From the NCBI GenBank assembly GCA_017871115.1, contig JAFCIZ010000006.1:62001-126000 (forward strand): a stretch of 64,000 bases of DNA, written 5' to 3'. The position numbers and the translations under genes were made by a program. Origin of the DNA: Cunninghamella blakesleeana. Taxonomy: Eukaryota > Mucoromycota > Mucoromycetes > Mucorales > Cunninghamellaceae. Below the pieces are notes generated by a model. The model had not been told where the DNA came from. It did not search any database and saw nothing but the letters and a program-made list of their open reading frames with translations. Shown piece after piece: positions 1-11,842 of the stretch; the first letter of the stretch is position 1, and the number at the start of each line of letters is the position of its first letter.

Positions 1-974
1 CGACCACCTTTAGCAGGTTCAGCTAAACCAATCTATTTTTTTTAATTGTTACATAAATTTATATATATAAAAAAAAGATTATCAATAAAACATCCATATC
101 TCTTATTTACTTGAGTATTGATATAATTGTTGTTTATCCTTTTATACATATAAATCCATACTAATCCTTTTTTTTTCCTAATTCATATCCATATTTTGCA
201 TTGATCCTCATTTATCTATATATCTATCTATAAATTAAATAGTATATCTATATATAGATATCTATTGATCTATACTTACGCGAACTAAACGATGCTTGGG
301 TTCAAACTTCTTCAAAGCTTCAACGTTATCGTAAATAAGACCAAAACCAGTAGTACGACCACCACCAAATTGAGTCTTGAAACCGAAAACAGAAACAACT
401 TCTTTATCGGTCTTGTACATCTTGGCAAGCTTTTCACGGAGTTCTTCGCGAGAAACATTAGCAAGACCAGGATGAATAACATCGACTACCATTTGCTTAC
501 GTTGGAGTAAACGGTTGGTAAGGAATTTACGAGTACGAAGAGTGACAGTATCAGCCTAAATAATGGTATTAATAAATATATATTGTGTTGTCCAAAAAAA
601 TAAAAAATAAATAAAATAAAATAAAAAAACAGGTATGTAGTGAGTATTTAAGGTTTTCCTATTTTATCCATTTATATATTTTTAATATTTTTAAAATAAT
701 AATAATCGTGATGGAAAGGTTGAAATAATATTGAAAAATTCATTCGTTATTGTCGTTAATAAATGCAGCAAATTGTCCCATTCATACTATTTATTTTATA
801 TTTGTAAATTGGTTTTAAAACATGTATTATTCGTTTTCTTTAAGCCATCCATATTAATCATCCATCCATCCATCCATTTTTAAAAATGTATCCATCTTTA
901 TATCCATTCCATCTACGATTCGTATTATAGCTATGATAATAAAAAGTGTTGCTTTGATGATATAAACTTACCAT
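1..974 (-). CDS. RPS24: 40S ribosomal protein S24, partial at its 3' end
   Basis: Component of the small ribosomal subunit. Exons on the minus strand are 972-974 (only the ATG), 280-555 and 1-32, running off the window. The spliced protein starts [18 protein letters not shown] and contains MVVDVIHPG, the [20 protein letters not shown] block typical of S24, and HRLVR followed by [11 protein letters not shown]. Both introns have GTAAG donors and TAG acceptors, and phases close. The start codon alone forms exon 1, and the 416-base first intron is long for this window. The same arrangement occurs in RPS25 at 29755-30544. Identification is certain; only the last tens of residues are missing. Confidence 0.96.
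844..917. promoter_or_regulatory. ATCCAT repeat cluster in RPS24 intron 1
   Basis: Within the first RPS24 intron the plus strand carries repeated ATCCAT (ATGGAT in gene sense), including four overlapping copies at about 869-886. Three further copies lie in intron 2 (around 90, 154 and 188). RPS25 intron 1 has a similar cluster. A role as an intronic enhancer or factor-binding array is inference. Confidence 0.4.
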
Positions 975-2634
975 ATTGTATCCAATTATAAAATAGAAGA
1001 GGAGAAAAAAAAAAAAGAGAGAGAGTAAGTAAATTTTTGATTAACCTGAAAACTGACATTTAAACACCGACTGTACCTTTAGTTTTTTCAACCTGCCCCT
1101 CTCACACCAATAAAAAAAAATATGCATGAAGAGTGAGATTATTTTAATATTAAAATGAATCATAAACATATATAAATATGTAATCTTTTATTTCATATTA
1201 TTATGTTGAATGTTTTATATAATCAATATGTTATTCAAATAAAAATATATAATAAACTAATTTATTTTTTCATGATATTTATCTATATATCCAAAAAAAG
1301 CTAATTAAAAATTCTATTCCTTGTACCTTTTTAGCCTTTTTATAGTGCATATAAATATAACTAACTCATATAGTGTGTGTAATTGAATATTTTCATTTTT
1401 TCCGTTATATTCTTCAAAATATAATATACAGAGATTATCTTCACAGGCTATAATAAAAGGTATTATAAAATAAGAGTTTAGAAAAATAACAAAAAAAATT
1501 GAACAGCAAAAAAAAAACTTTTATGAGTTTTTTTATTGTAGTATATTTTAAAATAATTAAGAATGAGTAAAGGGACGGATGATCCAAAAGGATTATAATA
1601 AAGTAGTAAGTGCCTGATTCTGTTTTAAAAGTAGGACAATTTAATATTTAATAAAAGTAAAAATAAATAAAATATAAATCTAAAATGACGAGGTTGTAGG
1701 GACAAGAGTTTACATCCGAAAATATAGATCAAAGGTTGTGTATTTAAAAGATTAACCAATTCGTTGCCTAGAGCGACATTTTTTTAATTTTAAATAAAGG
1801 TATTTTTTCTTGATAACTTTGATACGATAAGTTTATGATTGAAATGGATTATTTAGCTTAAATTTACTCTCCATTTTCATTTTTTTACTTGATCAGTTTT
1901 TATTTTTCTCCACGTACCTTTTTTTTAAAAAAAAGAAAAAAAGTAAAATACGTATAACAATTTCTGAATATTTGTTTAATAATATTTTATTATTTCTTAA
2001 GTGTGTAACTATATTCATTTTTATTTTTATTTATTAAACGATTGATTACGATAGCATAATAAAAGAACCTTTTTATATTTTAAAAGGCTGAAAGTATCAG
2101 TATTCAGTTCAATAATAAACCAGCTGACTTGGCATTGTAATAATAATAATATCATCATTTTCTACATAAATATAGGTTACTAACTTTCATTTATATATTG
2201 TTAAAAATCATTAAGTACATACATAGGATTTCTGGATTAAAATAAAAGGTTATCTTGGTGAACACAGGAAAAATAAAAGGAAAGAAAAAAGGGTTTTAAA
2301 TCGGTACACAAATAATAATAATAATAATAATGGGATAACTTAAAGTATATGAAGGCCAATTGCAAAGTTATTTAAGTTTTTTTACTACCAATTTAGATTT
2401 TGTAAACAAATCTCTGATTAAACCTTATTTTTTTTTTTTTATTGCCTCAAACTAATTTTATTAAAAATCAAAAATGGAAATAAAATTACGATTTGATCTA
2501 TTTTATACTATTTTTTTTATTTTTTTTTTTAAAAAAAATATTTTATTATAATTTATTCATTCCCTTTTTTTATAATATATATATATATATATATATAAAT
2601 AGTCTATAAAATTATATTAAAAAAAGAAAATGGT
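975..2634. other. Intergenic, RPS24 promoter side and HOM2 3' side
   Basis: No coding support. The stretch is A/T-rich with short homopolymers, an (AAT)n run near 2311-2330, a T10A8 block at 2521-2538 and an (AT)n run just after the HOM2 stop. A slightly more mixed segment at about 1048-1108 lies just upstream of the RPS24 start and is the likely RPS24 promoter. No RNA gene was recognised. Confidence 0.6.
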
Positions 2635-3960
2635 TTAGATCAAACCTCTAGCAGCAGCAATTTCAGCATTTAATACAGAGCTACCAGCAGCACCGAGAAG
2701 AGTATTATGAACTAATAAAGTAAATTTGATATCCAAAACTTTACATTCTCGAACACGGCCAACAGTAACGGCTTGACCACGATGTAATTCACGATCCAAG
2801 CGAGGTTGAGGACGATCAGCTTGGCGAGTAATGACAATAGGCTTAACAGGAGCCAAAGGGCATTGTAAAGTTTGAGCTTCAGAAGTATAATTATCAAGAA
2901 CTTGATAAATAGCATCAATAGAAGGTGGTGGTTGATTAGCAAATTTAACACTAACAGATTCTAAATGACCATCCAAGACGGGGACACGAGTACATGTAGC
3001 AGAGACTACAGTTTCATTTAAAATATCAAAAGCCTTTTGATCAGCACTTAATCCCCCTAAAATCTTACTAGCTTCATATTCCATTTTTTCTTCTTCGCCT
3101 CCGATATGTGGTACAACGTTATCTAAAATATCTAAACTTGGGACACCAGGATATCCAGCTCCACTAATAGCTTGTTGTGTATGGACAATAATTTGAGTCA
3201 TAGGACCGAAAGCATCTTGTAATGCCTTGAGAGGGACGACTAAACCAGTGGTAGAACAATTGGCGTTGGTGATCATGAATCCTTTCTTTAATCCATATAC
3301 TTCTCTTTGATGGGGAATGATATCAAAATGATTTGAGTTGACTGTAGGTACCATAAGTGGAACAACTGGATCTCTACGATAGTTTTTAGCATTAGAAAAT
3401 ACTACAAGATCTGCTTTTAAAAATTCCATTTCTATTTAAAAATAACAATAATATATATAAAAAAAAAATAGATATACATGGGTACTCAGTATATATAATT
3501 ATATAAACATTTCATTTTCCTCTCCCCCTTCTTTCTCTCTCTTTTCTCTCTTTTCTTTCTCTTTTTTTTTATGTTCTTGCTCTTTTTATTCTATTTTAAT
3601 TTATTCTTTCGATCTATTCTTTTTATTAACTTTACTCTCTCCTCCCTTTTCAGTTTATCTAATTACAAGTTTAAACTTACCGATATCACCAGCAACATCA
3701 GCATCTAAACCAGAGAATACAACGTCGCATTCTTTGAATTCAGAAGAAATACATGGTTTAACAATCAAATCTTGTACATGAGAAGGAATGGGTTGACTTT
3801 GTTTCCATTTAGTGGCCTCAGAATATTTTTTACCAGCAGATCTAGAAGAAGCTCCAAGAGCATGAATTTTAAAGTAAGGATGATCTGCTAATAATAAAAT
3901 AAATCTTTGTCCAACAGTGCCTGTAGCTCCAAGAATACCAACTTTTTTTGTATCAACCAT
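2635..3960 (-). CDS. HOM2: Aspartate-semialdehyde dehydrogenase
   Basis: Reduces aspartyl phosphate to aspartate semialdehyde, the shared step toward threonine, methionine and (via homoserine) isoleucine. Exons are 3681-3960 and 2635-3431, giving 358 residues, near the usual ~360. The N-terminus has the NADP-binding GILGATGTVGQRF motif. The catalytic cysteine is in NCSTTGLV (about residue 152), and the QAISGAGYPGVPSLDI and GGEEEKMEYE segments are typical of the fungal enzyme. The intron splits a Glu codon (G/AA) in front of MEFLKADLVVFSNAKNYRRD. A TGAGTCA site lies about 139 bases upstream. The next gene upstream is on the same strand but 1.66 kb away, so there is no sign of co-transcription. 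Confidence 0.96.
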
Positions 3961-5619
3961 TGTTCTATTTATTTATTTATTTATTTAAATTGAATATTAT
4001 TTTATTTATACAATATATGTATATATATAAATATATTAAAAAAAATTTAAGAAAGGAAAAGAGAAGGAAAAAAAATTAGAGGAGAAAAAAGATCATTATG
4101 AGTCAAAAAATATTAAATCTCAGCTACCAAATCTTTTTCTTTCTCAAAGTGTCAAATTAATTTATTGTTGCAAAACCTGAGTATTGGAATTTAAAAGTAT
4201 TAAAAGATTATCCAAAAGATATTAAAGTTTACGACTTATTTTGACATTATATCTAAGCTAAGGATTATTATTTCAAAAAACATTAATAAAAAATGTGTAA
4301 AAAAAACAAACAATTTTTTTAAGCTAAATCACAAAATAAACCAAATTTGGAAGAAAGAGACATGACTATCCTCTAAGAATTTAAGAATTGGTGGATATTT
4401 TAAGTTACGACAACTATCACAATTATAAAAAAGAAAAAATTGGTACCTACCTATTATAAAAAAATATAATAATAGGGTACCAATCACTCTCTAAACTAAA
4501 TTCAGGTATACTTAAGTTTTTGAAAATAATTTTACAACAATCTTTTGATAATATACAATAATATTTATGAAGCCATACTATTAACAATACAATTTCAGAG
4601 CAAGAAAAAGAGTTGATAATCAAGATAAAGTATATATTTACAGGCTATTATCTTATTCGCCAAAGAATAATATATTGTTTCGATAAATGAACGTACATTA
4701 TTTTGTGAGTGATTTATATTTATTTCAAGAGAATTATAATTGTTACAAGACTAGTTTCCTTCACAAGGCAAGACTCGTATTTAATTTAATTGTAATTCTG
4801 CTATCACCAGTTTTGATTTTTGATTTTTGATTTTCGTTCAATTTTATTTTATGTTATTTTATTTTATGTATTTTTGCTCTATTTTTATTTTATTAAATAT
4901 ATATATATCTAAGTTATCCAATAGTGATACTAGCTTTTTTTTAAAAAATATATAATGACAAGTATTCTTTTGATAATGCTTTAAAACATATTCCAAATAT
5001 CTTAAATTGTTGGGGATTAGAATTGATTAAATATAAAACAGCTTCATATATCACAATGCAAAACCAGTGTGTATTTGAGTAAGGCTATGTGTAATTCCAA
5101 CAATGGAAAGAATGTATACAATGGGTGAAGCACATTGAATTATGACCAGAACCCATAGTAAGCAGCTAATAATGCTTTAATACAATAGATAATACTATTT
5201 TGAAATACGCATGATGAATGAGTTATAGTTTGTAGTTTCTTTTAATAGAACAAGAAGTTACCACTGAATTAGAAGATGAAAGCTTTAATTTTACCTATAT
5301 AAAAAGGGCAGGGTGTAATTGAAAATATTTTTAATAATATGATTTAGTTTACGTATATAAGTGTGTGTACATATTTACTTTATTATGGTATTATATTGTA
5401 CGTATATATATTTAAATAAATACACGTAGTAAAAAAAAATATTATATGGATGATTAAATTAACAGTTGTATACTTTTTTTTTCCAAAAATAAAAATAATA
5501 AAATAATAAAATAATAATAATAAGAGTAATAAGAATAAAAATAACAATAATAATAAAATTTATAGATTAAGGAGTCATAAAATAAAAATAAAATGAAGAT
5601 GGGAAGTTATAAAAGCAAA
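3961..5619. other. Intergenic, HOM2 promoter and 3' side of the membrane-protein gene
   Basis: About 1.66 kb between two minus-strand genes. Apart from the TGAGTCA site no signal was recognised. It is A/T-rich with a repeated TTTTGATTT-type stretch near 4812-4835 and an (AAT)-rich run near 5488-5550. No ORF with support was seen. Confidence 0.6.
4099..4105. promoter_or_regulatory. Gcn4/CpcA-type site upstream of HOM2
   Basis: The exact palindromic core TGAGTCA stands about 139 bases upstream of the HOM2 start codon. It is the classical binding site of Gcn4/CpcA bZIP activators of amino-acid biosynthesis. Its position before a HOM2 gene makes general amino-acid control likely. A 7-mer can occur by chance, but this C/G-containing one is not expected often in such AT-rich DNA. 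Confidence 0.6.
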
Positions 5620-7948
5620 CTATTGTCTAGGGTTACCATATAATGTGTTTAAATATTCATCCCTTTCACGTTCGGCAGGAGTTTTATGGCGTGTAGAAGG
5701 TGTAGGAATGTCATCATCTGGAGGTGAATACCAGCTAGGTAATCCATTTCTTTGTTTTGGTTTGGTTGATCTCATTGTATAAAACATAGGTTGTTTAGTA
5801 TGAAGAGATTCATCGTCGTCATCATCGCCATTCTGTTGCTGTTGTTTATGATTTCTTAAAGTAGGTGTTGGAATAGGTGTTGTTCTTTCTCTAAATCCGT
5901 CATTTTCATCATCTTCATCATAAGGAGAGGATGAAGTAGTATTTGGATTTCGTTGATGTTGAGGGATAGCACTTCTCATATAAGGCGACCGTCCGCTCCA
6001 TGTTTGTGAATGTTGTTGTGATATACGAATCATGGTTGCTGCACTACCACTGCTTTTTCGACTGTGACCCGTACTTCCTGTTTGATCTGATCTGCCTTCA
6101 AAATTATCCATTCTATCTTGGATAGTTTTTCTACCGTTACTAACAATACTATTACGATGTCTATTATTGTTATTGATGGTGGAAGAAGGTGATGATGATA
6201 TATAAGGAGAATCTAAAAATCCATTATTATTGTTATTTGTATTATTAGAAGTAGATGTTATTTCAGTGGCTAAAGAAGGTCTTTTTTGAAGATAACCATG
6301 AGTTATCGAAGAGGAGGAGGAATCGTTATTTTGTTGATAAAGAAGTTCGTCTGGAATAGCATATTTACTTGAGCCTACTTTATCGGAATCAATATCATTT
6401 GTGTTTTTAGTTGTTGGTACTGGTAGTGTTTCAAAAGGATGAGCCATTTCTAATTTTTCATTGCCAGGAGATAAAGGTTGATTTTTTTTGGGTAAAGGAG
6501 AGGTAAATAAAGTTTCTAAATTGGATGATTTTTGTTGTTGTTGAGAAGGTGATGAGACTTGGTAGCTTCTTCCTATAGTATTTGCTCTTTTTTCCAACAT
6601 TTCATCAGTGATATATCTTGTATGATTAGCCGACTTCCCTGAGATGGTAGTATAACCATATGAAATGGATGCACGCTGTCGATCTTTGTTTTTAAATCTT
6701 GCTGTGTCACCATCCTCTGAATCATCCTCATTATCCTTATTATTCTGTTTACCAAATTTAGCTGCCCATTCTTCTTCTTGCTTAAATAAATTTAAAACGT
6801 CATCTTCATTTAATAAAGTGGATCTTGTTTTTGATTTTCTTGAAGCAGATCGAATGGCACGTCTAGCAGCATGAATTGGATCAGGATCGGAGTCTGTAAT
6901 TTCTTTTTCGGATGGAGGAGGAGGAGGAGGTGATGGAGATGGAGATGAATTATTGTTGCTAGTGTTATTATTTATATATGAAGGTAATGCTGGAGATGGT
7001 GTAGATGGAATAGGTGGAGAAGGTGATGGAGTTAAAGGAGAAGAAACGGAAATAGGAAGTGAATCAGTAGAAAAGTTGGGTTGGCTATCATTATCATTTG
7101 TAGTGGTAATATCTTGATCGTGATGAGCTATAGAAGTCGATTTGAAAGTTTTTGTTGAATTGGGATCTTGCAAAAGAGGCAAACCAGGTAAAGAAGCCTG
7201 TAAAGTAGTAGAAGTATGTTGGCTCATTGTACTAAGAGATGTTCTAGGAAGATCCGTACTTGTTCTTTTTGGTGTTGTTGTTGCTGTTGTATCAAACATA
7301 TGATTAACATCAGGTTTGCGTGATTTTGATTTTGTTCTTCTTAAAGATTGTTTTAATGTGCTTCGAATGGTGCCCATTTTTTGTTGTAATCCATTTCCTT
7401 TTGTACGATCAGTTTGAGTATATTGTTCAAATAATTTCATTGCATCATCAGAATTAAGTTCCATTTTATCAGAGAATAAAGAGGTAGAAGGAGGTGGTAA
7501 AGGTAAAGATAATTTTTCTTGATCAATCATAGCTGGTTTATAAACTGAGTGAGTTGTTTTATTAAATGATCCTATGGTTTCAGCTGTAGTTGTATCTGAT
7601 TTGGTGGATGGATGCTTTTCAAGTTCATTAAAGGTATCTACTGTTTGTTTTTTAGCTGAATAACGTCTAATAATAAAGTATCCCAATACAAGTAAAAGTA
7701 CTGCAATTATAACAGCGACAACTATGATTGCCCACATGGGTATTTGGAAAGCTTGTTCTGTTACTGGCTCTATATATATATATATATATATATCAAGTAT
7801 AGAAGATAAAAATGAAAATGAAAAGAAAAATAAGTGAAAAGTTTTTATGAATATACTATTATCCTTATTATATACTATCCCTATTATTACCGTCAGCTAA
7901 AACAAGAGTTAAAAACGTCAAACTTAAAAAGAAAGTAAATATATTCAT
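5620..7948 (-). CDS. Single-pass membrane protein with signal peptide and long disordered tail
   Basis: Not recognised as a named family. Exons are 7891-7948 and 5620-7769 (735 residues). Exon 1 encodes a signal peptide (MNIFTFFLSLTFLTLVLAD). The intron splits a Glu codon, then about 11 residues (PVTEQAFQIPM) lead into a transmembrane helix (WAIIVVAVIIAVLLLVLGYF) followed by basic IIRRYSAKK. The rest is a low-complexity Ser/Thr/Asn/Pro-rich tail with poly-Pro, poly-Gln and acidic patches and several RRTKSKSRK-like basic stretches. The predicted topology is a tiny ectodomain with a ~690-residue cytosolic tail. This resembles fungal cell-surface or septum scaffolds, but no function is claimed. 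An ATG-only model starting at 7737 would lose the signal peptide; the two-exon model is preferred because phases match. Confidence 0.75.
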
Positions 7949-8609
7949 TTTTGGAAGTATATTATATCAAAATAGGATAACGATTATTAAAAGTCAATTC
8001 TAATAATACGTAGTTTATATTTAATAAATGAATATATAAAAATATATTATGACGAGTAATAATAGTATTAAATAAAAAGTAATAGTAATAATATATATAT
8101 AAAAAGAGAAGAAAGAAAGAAAGAAAAAAAAGGAATAGGATAAAAATTATTATTTTTAAAAAAAAAGCAGGAGGCAACAGGAGTTTTAAAAAAAATAGGA
8201 GGAGAAACTTTAAAAACTCTATACTCCAGTTTTTTTTATTTTTCTTTTACTGCTGTTTTCACATAAGGAGATCAACCTCATATAACAAGATAATATATTG
8301 TAATTTTATATATTCATTCAATTCATAACCTATTATAGTACTTTTACACAAGTTATAGATCTTTAGGAGCCTAGCAGGTAAATCCTTCCAAATCAAACAT
8401 TTTTTTTTTTTGAAAAAGAAAAAAAGGGGAATTTAACATAAATTGGATTTAACTTCGAGTTTTAACTATTCTTTTGATTTTTATTTTTATAAAAATAATG
8501 ATTGATTGATTTATTAATATACAAAAATATAGTAATAATAATAATTTAAAAATGAAAATGAATAATAAAATAAAATAAAACATGATGATTATTATATATA
8601 TATATATGA
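7949..8609. other. Intergenic, promoter of the membrane protein and NOP4 3' side
   Basis: Holds an AGGAGTTTTAAAA element at about 8178-8190 and GGAGGAGAAACTTTAAAAACTC at about 8199-8220, roughly 230-270 bases before the start at 7948. It also holds a TTCGAGTTTTAAC element near 8455. The remainder is A/T-rich homopolymer with no supported ORF. Confidence 0.5.
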
Positions 8610-9794
8610 TTAATTTCTAGCTTTTTTAGTTGGTTTTCTATTTGATTTGCCTTCAAATCGACGCTTTGATGGTCTATTTTCATTAGATTCACTCTTTTTT
8701 CCAAAGTTGCCCTTTTTAAATGGTTTTTTTTCAGTATTGTTATCTCTTGATCCTTTTCTAAATGGTTTTTTATCATTTTTATTATGGTCTTTTGATCTTT
8801 TTCTATCCTTATTGCTGTTGTTATCATTAGAGGAAGATGAAGGTCTTTGATTTCTTCTTTCTATTACTTTTGAGTTTTCTAATGAGAATTCTACAATTAA
8901 TCGTTTTCCATTAAATAAATCGGGATTATTATTGAGATATCTTAATGAAGCTAATGCATGAGAATGTGTATGAAATTCCAAAAACCCATAACCTTTACTA
9001 CGAGGTAATTGTGTTGCTGCATCAATACGATCTTTACTACGAACGATCTTGGCTTGTTTCACTTTAGGTAAATATTGCCATCCTTCTTCTTTTTCTTCTT
9101 TAGATAAATCAGTACGAATTCCACGTTTCACTTGTTCTTTGAATTTTTGTATACTTTGTATACCCAATTGACGAAGTTCCTTTTCATCTACCTTGGTTGG
9201 TAAATTACGAATAGACAATCTTGTTTTAGAGATAAATAATGATGGATCGGCACTAACAAATTTTTTACGTTGAGAAAAGGACATTTGTCGTTTTTGTAAT
9301 TCTGTTGCACTAATGGTTTCTGCTGCTGCTGTATTAGGAAAAATAACACCTTCACGCATTAAATACAAATTACGGACATCATCCTTTCTTTTGAGGTTCA
9401 ATTTTTCATCTTTAAGTTTATTTGCTGATTGTCGATCGACTGCTAATGTTACATCCAATACACGTCCATGTAATGTAAATTTATTCCCTAATTCACCACT
9501 TGCTTCAGGTGTAAGAAGACTGGTATAGGCTAATTTATTTTTTTTCTTTTCACGTTTTGACATTAAGGATTGTAATGCTTCATCATCACCAGTTGTATCT
9601 TTGCTTGACATTTTTCTTAATGCTTCAGCATCTTGTATACATTCATCTGCATCTTCTTTTTTCTTCATACAGACAAATCCAGTTCCTTTTGATAATCCAG
9701 TTTCACGATCACGAGTAATGCGAGCGTATAAAACAGGTCCCCATTTTGTAAATCTATATTATAATATATATATAAATCACTGATCAATAAATAG

Positions 9795-9832
<38 letters not shown>

Positions 9833-11050
9833 TATCTGTCTACTTACAATTGTTTTAAATCATTTTCATTAGTTTCAAATAATAAGTTTCGTACAAAGAG
9901 TGTAGTTCCAGCATCTGCATCAGGTAATCGTTTTTTAGGTTTTTCATCATCTTTTTTATTTTCATCAGCATTTTCTTCTTCTTCTTCTTCTTCTTCATCA
10001 TCATCATCATCGTCGTCGTCGTCTGATTCTTCTTTATCACTATCTTCGTCATTATCATCTGATTCTTCTTCATCCGATTCATTGTCATTGTTATCTTCAT
10101 TTTCAGAATCACTACTATCTTCACTATCATCACTGTCAGAACCACTGTCATTATCACTATCTTCTTCCTTAACTTTTTCATTATTATCTACATCATCTTC
10201 TACTGCTGATTTAACATTATTTGATTCTTCCATTGTTGTATCTCCTTCTTCATCAACATTTTCTTCTTCGACTTGTTTATAACGATCTTTAGAAAGTGCC
10301 CAATCCACAGCAATGACTCTTCCAACATGTTCAGTTGCATTTAATGATTCAAGTGCCTATATTATATTAATTAATTAATAATAAAAAGATATGTTAATAA
10401 ATAAAATAGAATAAAATAATGATAGATAATAATGATTATATATATACCTTTTCAGCTTCTTCAACTGTCTCCATTTGAATAAAAGCAAAACCACGTAATG
10501 GTCCTCCTTCATATTTTCTAGGTAATTGTACATCTGTCACTTTTCCATGTTTCCCAAAGACACGTTCAAGATCTTGTTCACGGTATTTCCAAGGTAAGTT
10601 ACGAACAATCAAACGAGCTGCTTTATTACCATTATTTGATGATTGTGAATGGTGAGTTGTTGATTTTACTGGTTTAATGAATGGTTTTTTCTTTTCTTGT
10701 TGTTTAGAAGCATGTTCTGTAGTAGTTTCTTTTCTACGACGAGCTAATTCCATTTTAAGTTTACGTCCACCTTTAAATTTAACGGAAGATAATTTATCAA
10801 TAGCTTGTTGTGCATCGTCAGCAAGAGCAAAATGAACATATCCAAAACCCTTATTCTTGAATCCAGGTGATCCTTCTTCTTGTTGATCAGCTACTACAAA
10901 GCATTTACGAATAGGTCCAATATCTGTAAAAAATTCTTCAAGATCTTTACTGGTAGCACTGAATGGTATACCTCTTACAAATAAGGTTGCTTTGGCATGA
11001 CCTTGATCTGTTTGATCAGTTGATGTATTATTATCTGTATTATCGGACAT
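8610..11050 (-). CDS. NOP4: Nucleolar RNA-binding protein Nop4/RBM28, four RRMs
   Basis: Ribosome biogenesis factor for the 60S subunit, nucleolar. Exons are 10448-11050, 9848-10356 and 8610-9753 (751 residues; yeast Nop4 is about 685). RRM1 (TLFVRGIPFSATSKDLEEFF ... KGFGYVHF) lies at about 22-105. RRM2 (LIVRNLPWKYREQDLERVFG ... GFAFIQM) lies at about 145-220. A long Asp/Glu run sits around 260-330. RRM3 (TLFVRNLLFETNENDLKQLF ... GTGFVCM) is split by intron 2. RRM4 (RLSIRNLPTKVDEKELRQLG ... GYGFLEF) lies near 545-650. The C-terminus is Lys/Arg-rich and low in complexity. The four-RRM order with the central acidic block matches Nop4/RBM28 rather than Mrd1 or Nsr1. Confidence 0.92.
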
Positions 11051-11842
11051 GAATATAAAAAAATATACTCTTTTTTAATAAAAAAAATTGGAGGAAAGAA
11101 GTTGAAAAAAAAAAAAATTAAAGCGAAAAAGAAAATTGGTGGCTTGATTTTTATAACTTTAGGCGGAGTTTTAGTAAACTATATACATAAAAAATATATT
11201 TGCATATTCATATATAAAACAATAGGTAATCAATTGAATAGCATTATTTCATTATTATTATTATTAAAAATAGTGATAATTGTGAAGAGTATAAATAAAA
11301 TATAAATGTTTTATAATCGATAACTTTTATTAAAAAAATTACAAAATTGACACTTTTTTTTAGGTATTATATTTTTGCATAAAGGTGTTACTTTAAACTT
11401 TATTAATTAAAAACGGATTAATTTTGTCTATCATAAAATTATAATACACAATAGTAGTTTATATATATATACATTATTTACTGGTATATTTTTTATTTTT
11501 TCCAGTCATAAATAGATTTATTAAAAAAACCAATACATATTGATTGAATAAATCATTTGTTATTTTATTTTATATTTTATTTTTGCTTTTATCATCTTAA
11601 AAATAGACTTTGTTATTTTATTTTATTTTATTTTAAAAAAAAACAATTAGTGAGTTTTTTAGTTAACAATCTATGTGTTAATAATATTATATAAAAAAAA
11701 TTATTATTTTATTTATCGAATAAATTAAGTAAGGTATAGGTATTTTTTTTAATAATAATAAAAAAAAAAGAGGTTTAGGTAATAACATACGATTATTATT
11801 ATTTACCACACTATTTTTTTTTATATAATAGGATGATTTTAT
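11051..11842. other. Intergenic, NOP4 promoter and 3' side of the DUF71 gene
   Basis: A GGCGGAGTTTTAG element at 11162-11174 lies 112-124 bases upstream of the NOP4 start and is one of the recurring CGGAGTT-like promoter elements in the window. An ATTGG (CCAAT in the other sense) is at about 11136. The rest is A/T-rich with no supported ORF. Confidence 0.5.

Noticed and set aside
7962..8177. 71-residue Phe/Leu/Tyr-rich ORF
   Set aside because: Translation of A/T homopolymers upstream of the membrane-protein gene; no independent support.
9801..9828. (TA)n tracts here and at 32399-32422, 48730-48756, 53697-53721 and 63420-63452
   Set aside because: Simple repeats common in such A/T-rich introns and spacers; not listed separately.
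9855..10181. 108-residue Met/Lys-rich ORF
   Set aside because: Frame-shifted reading of the acidic repeat in NOP4 exon 2.
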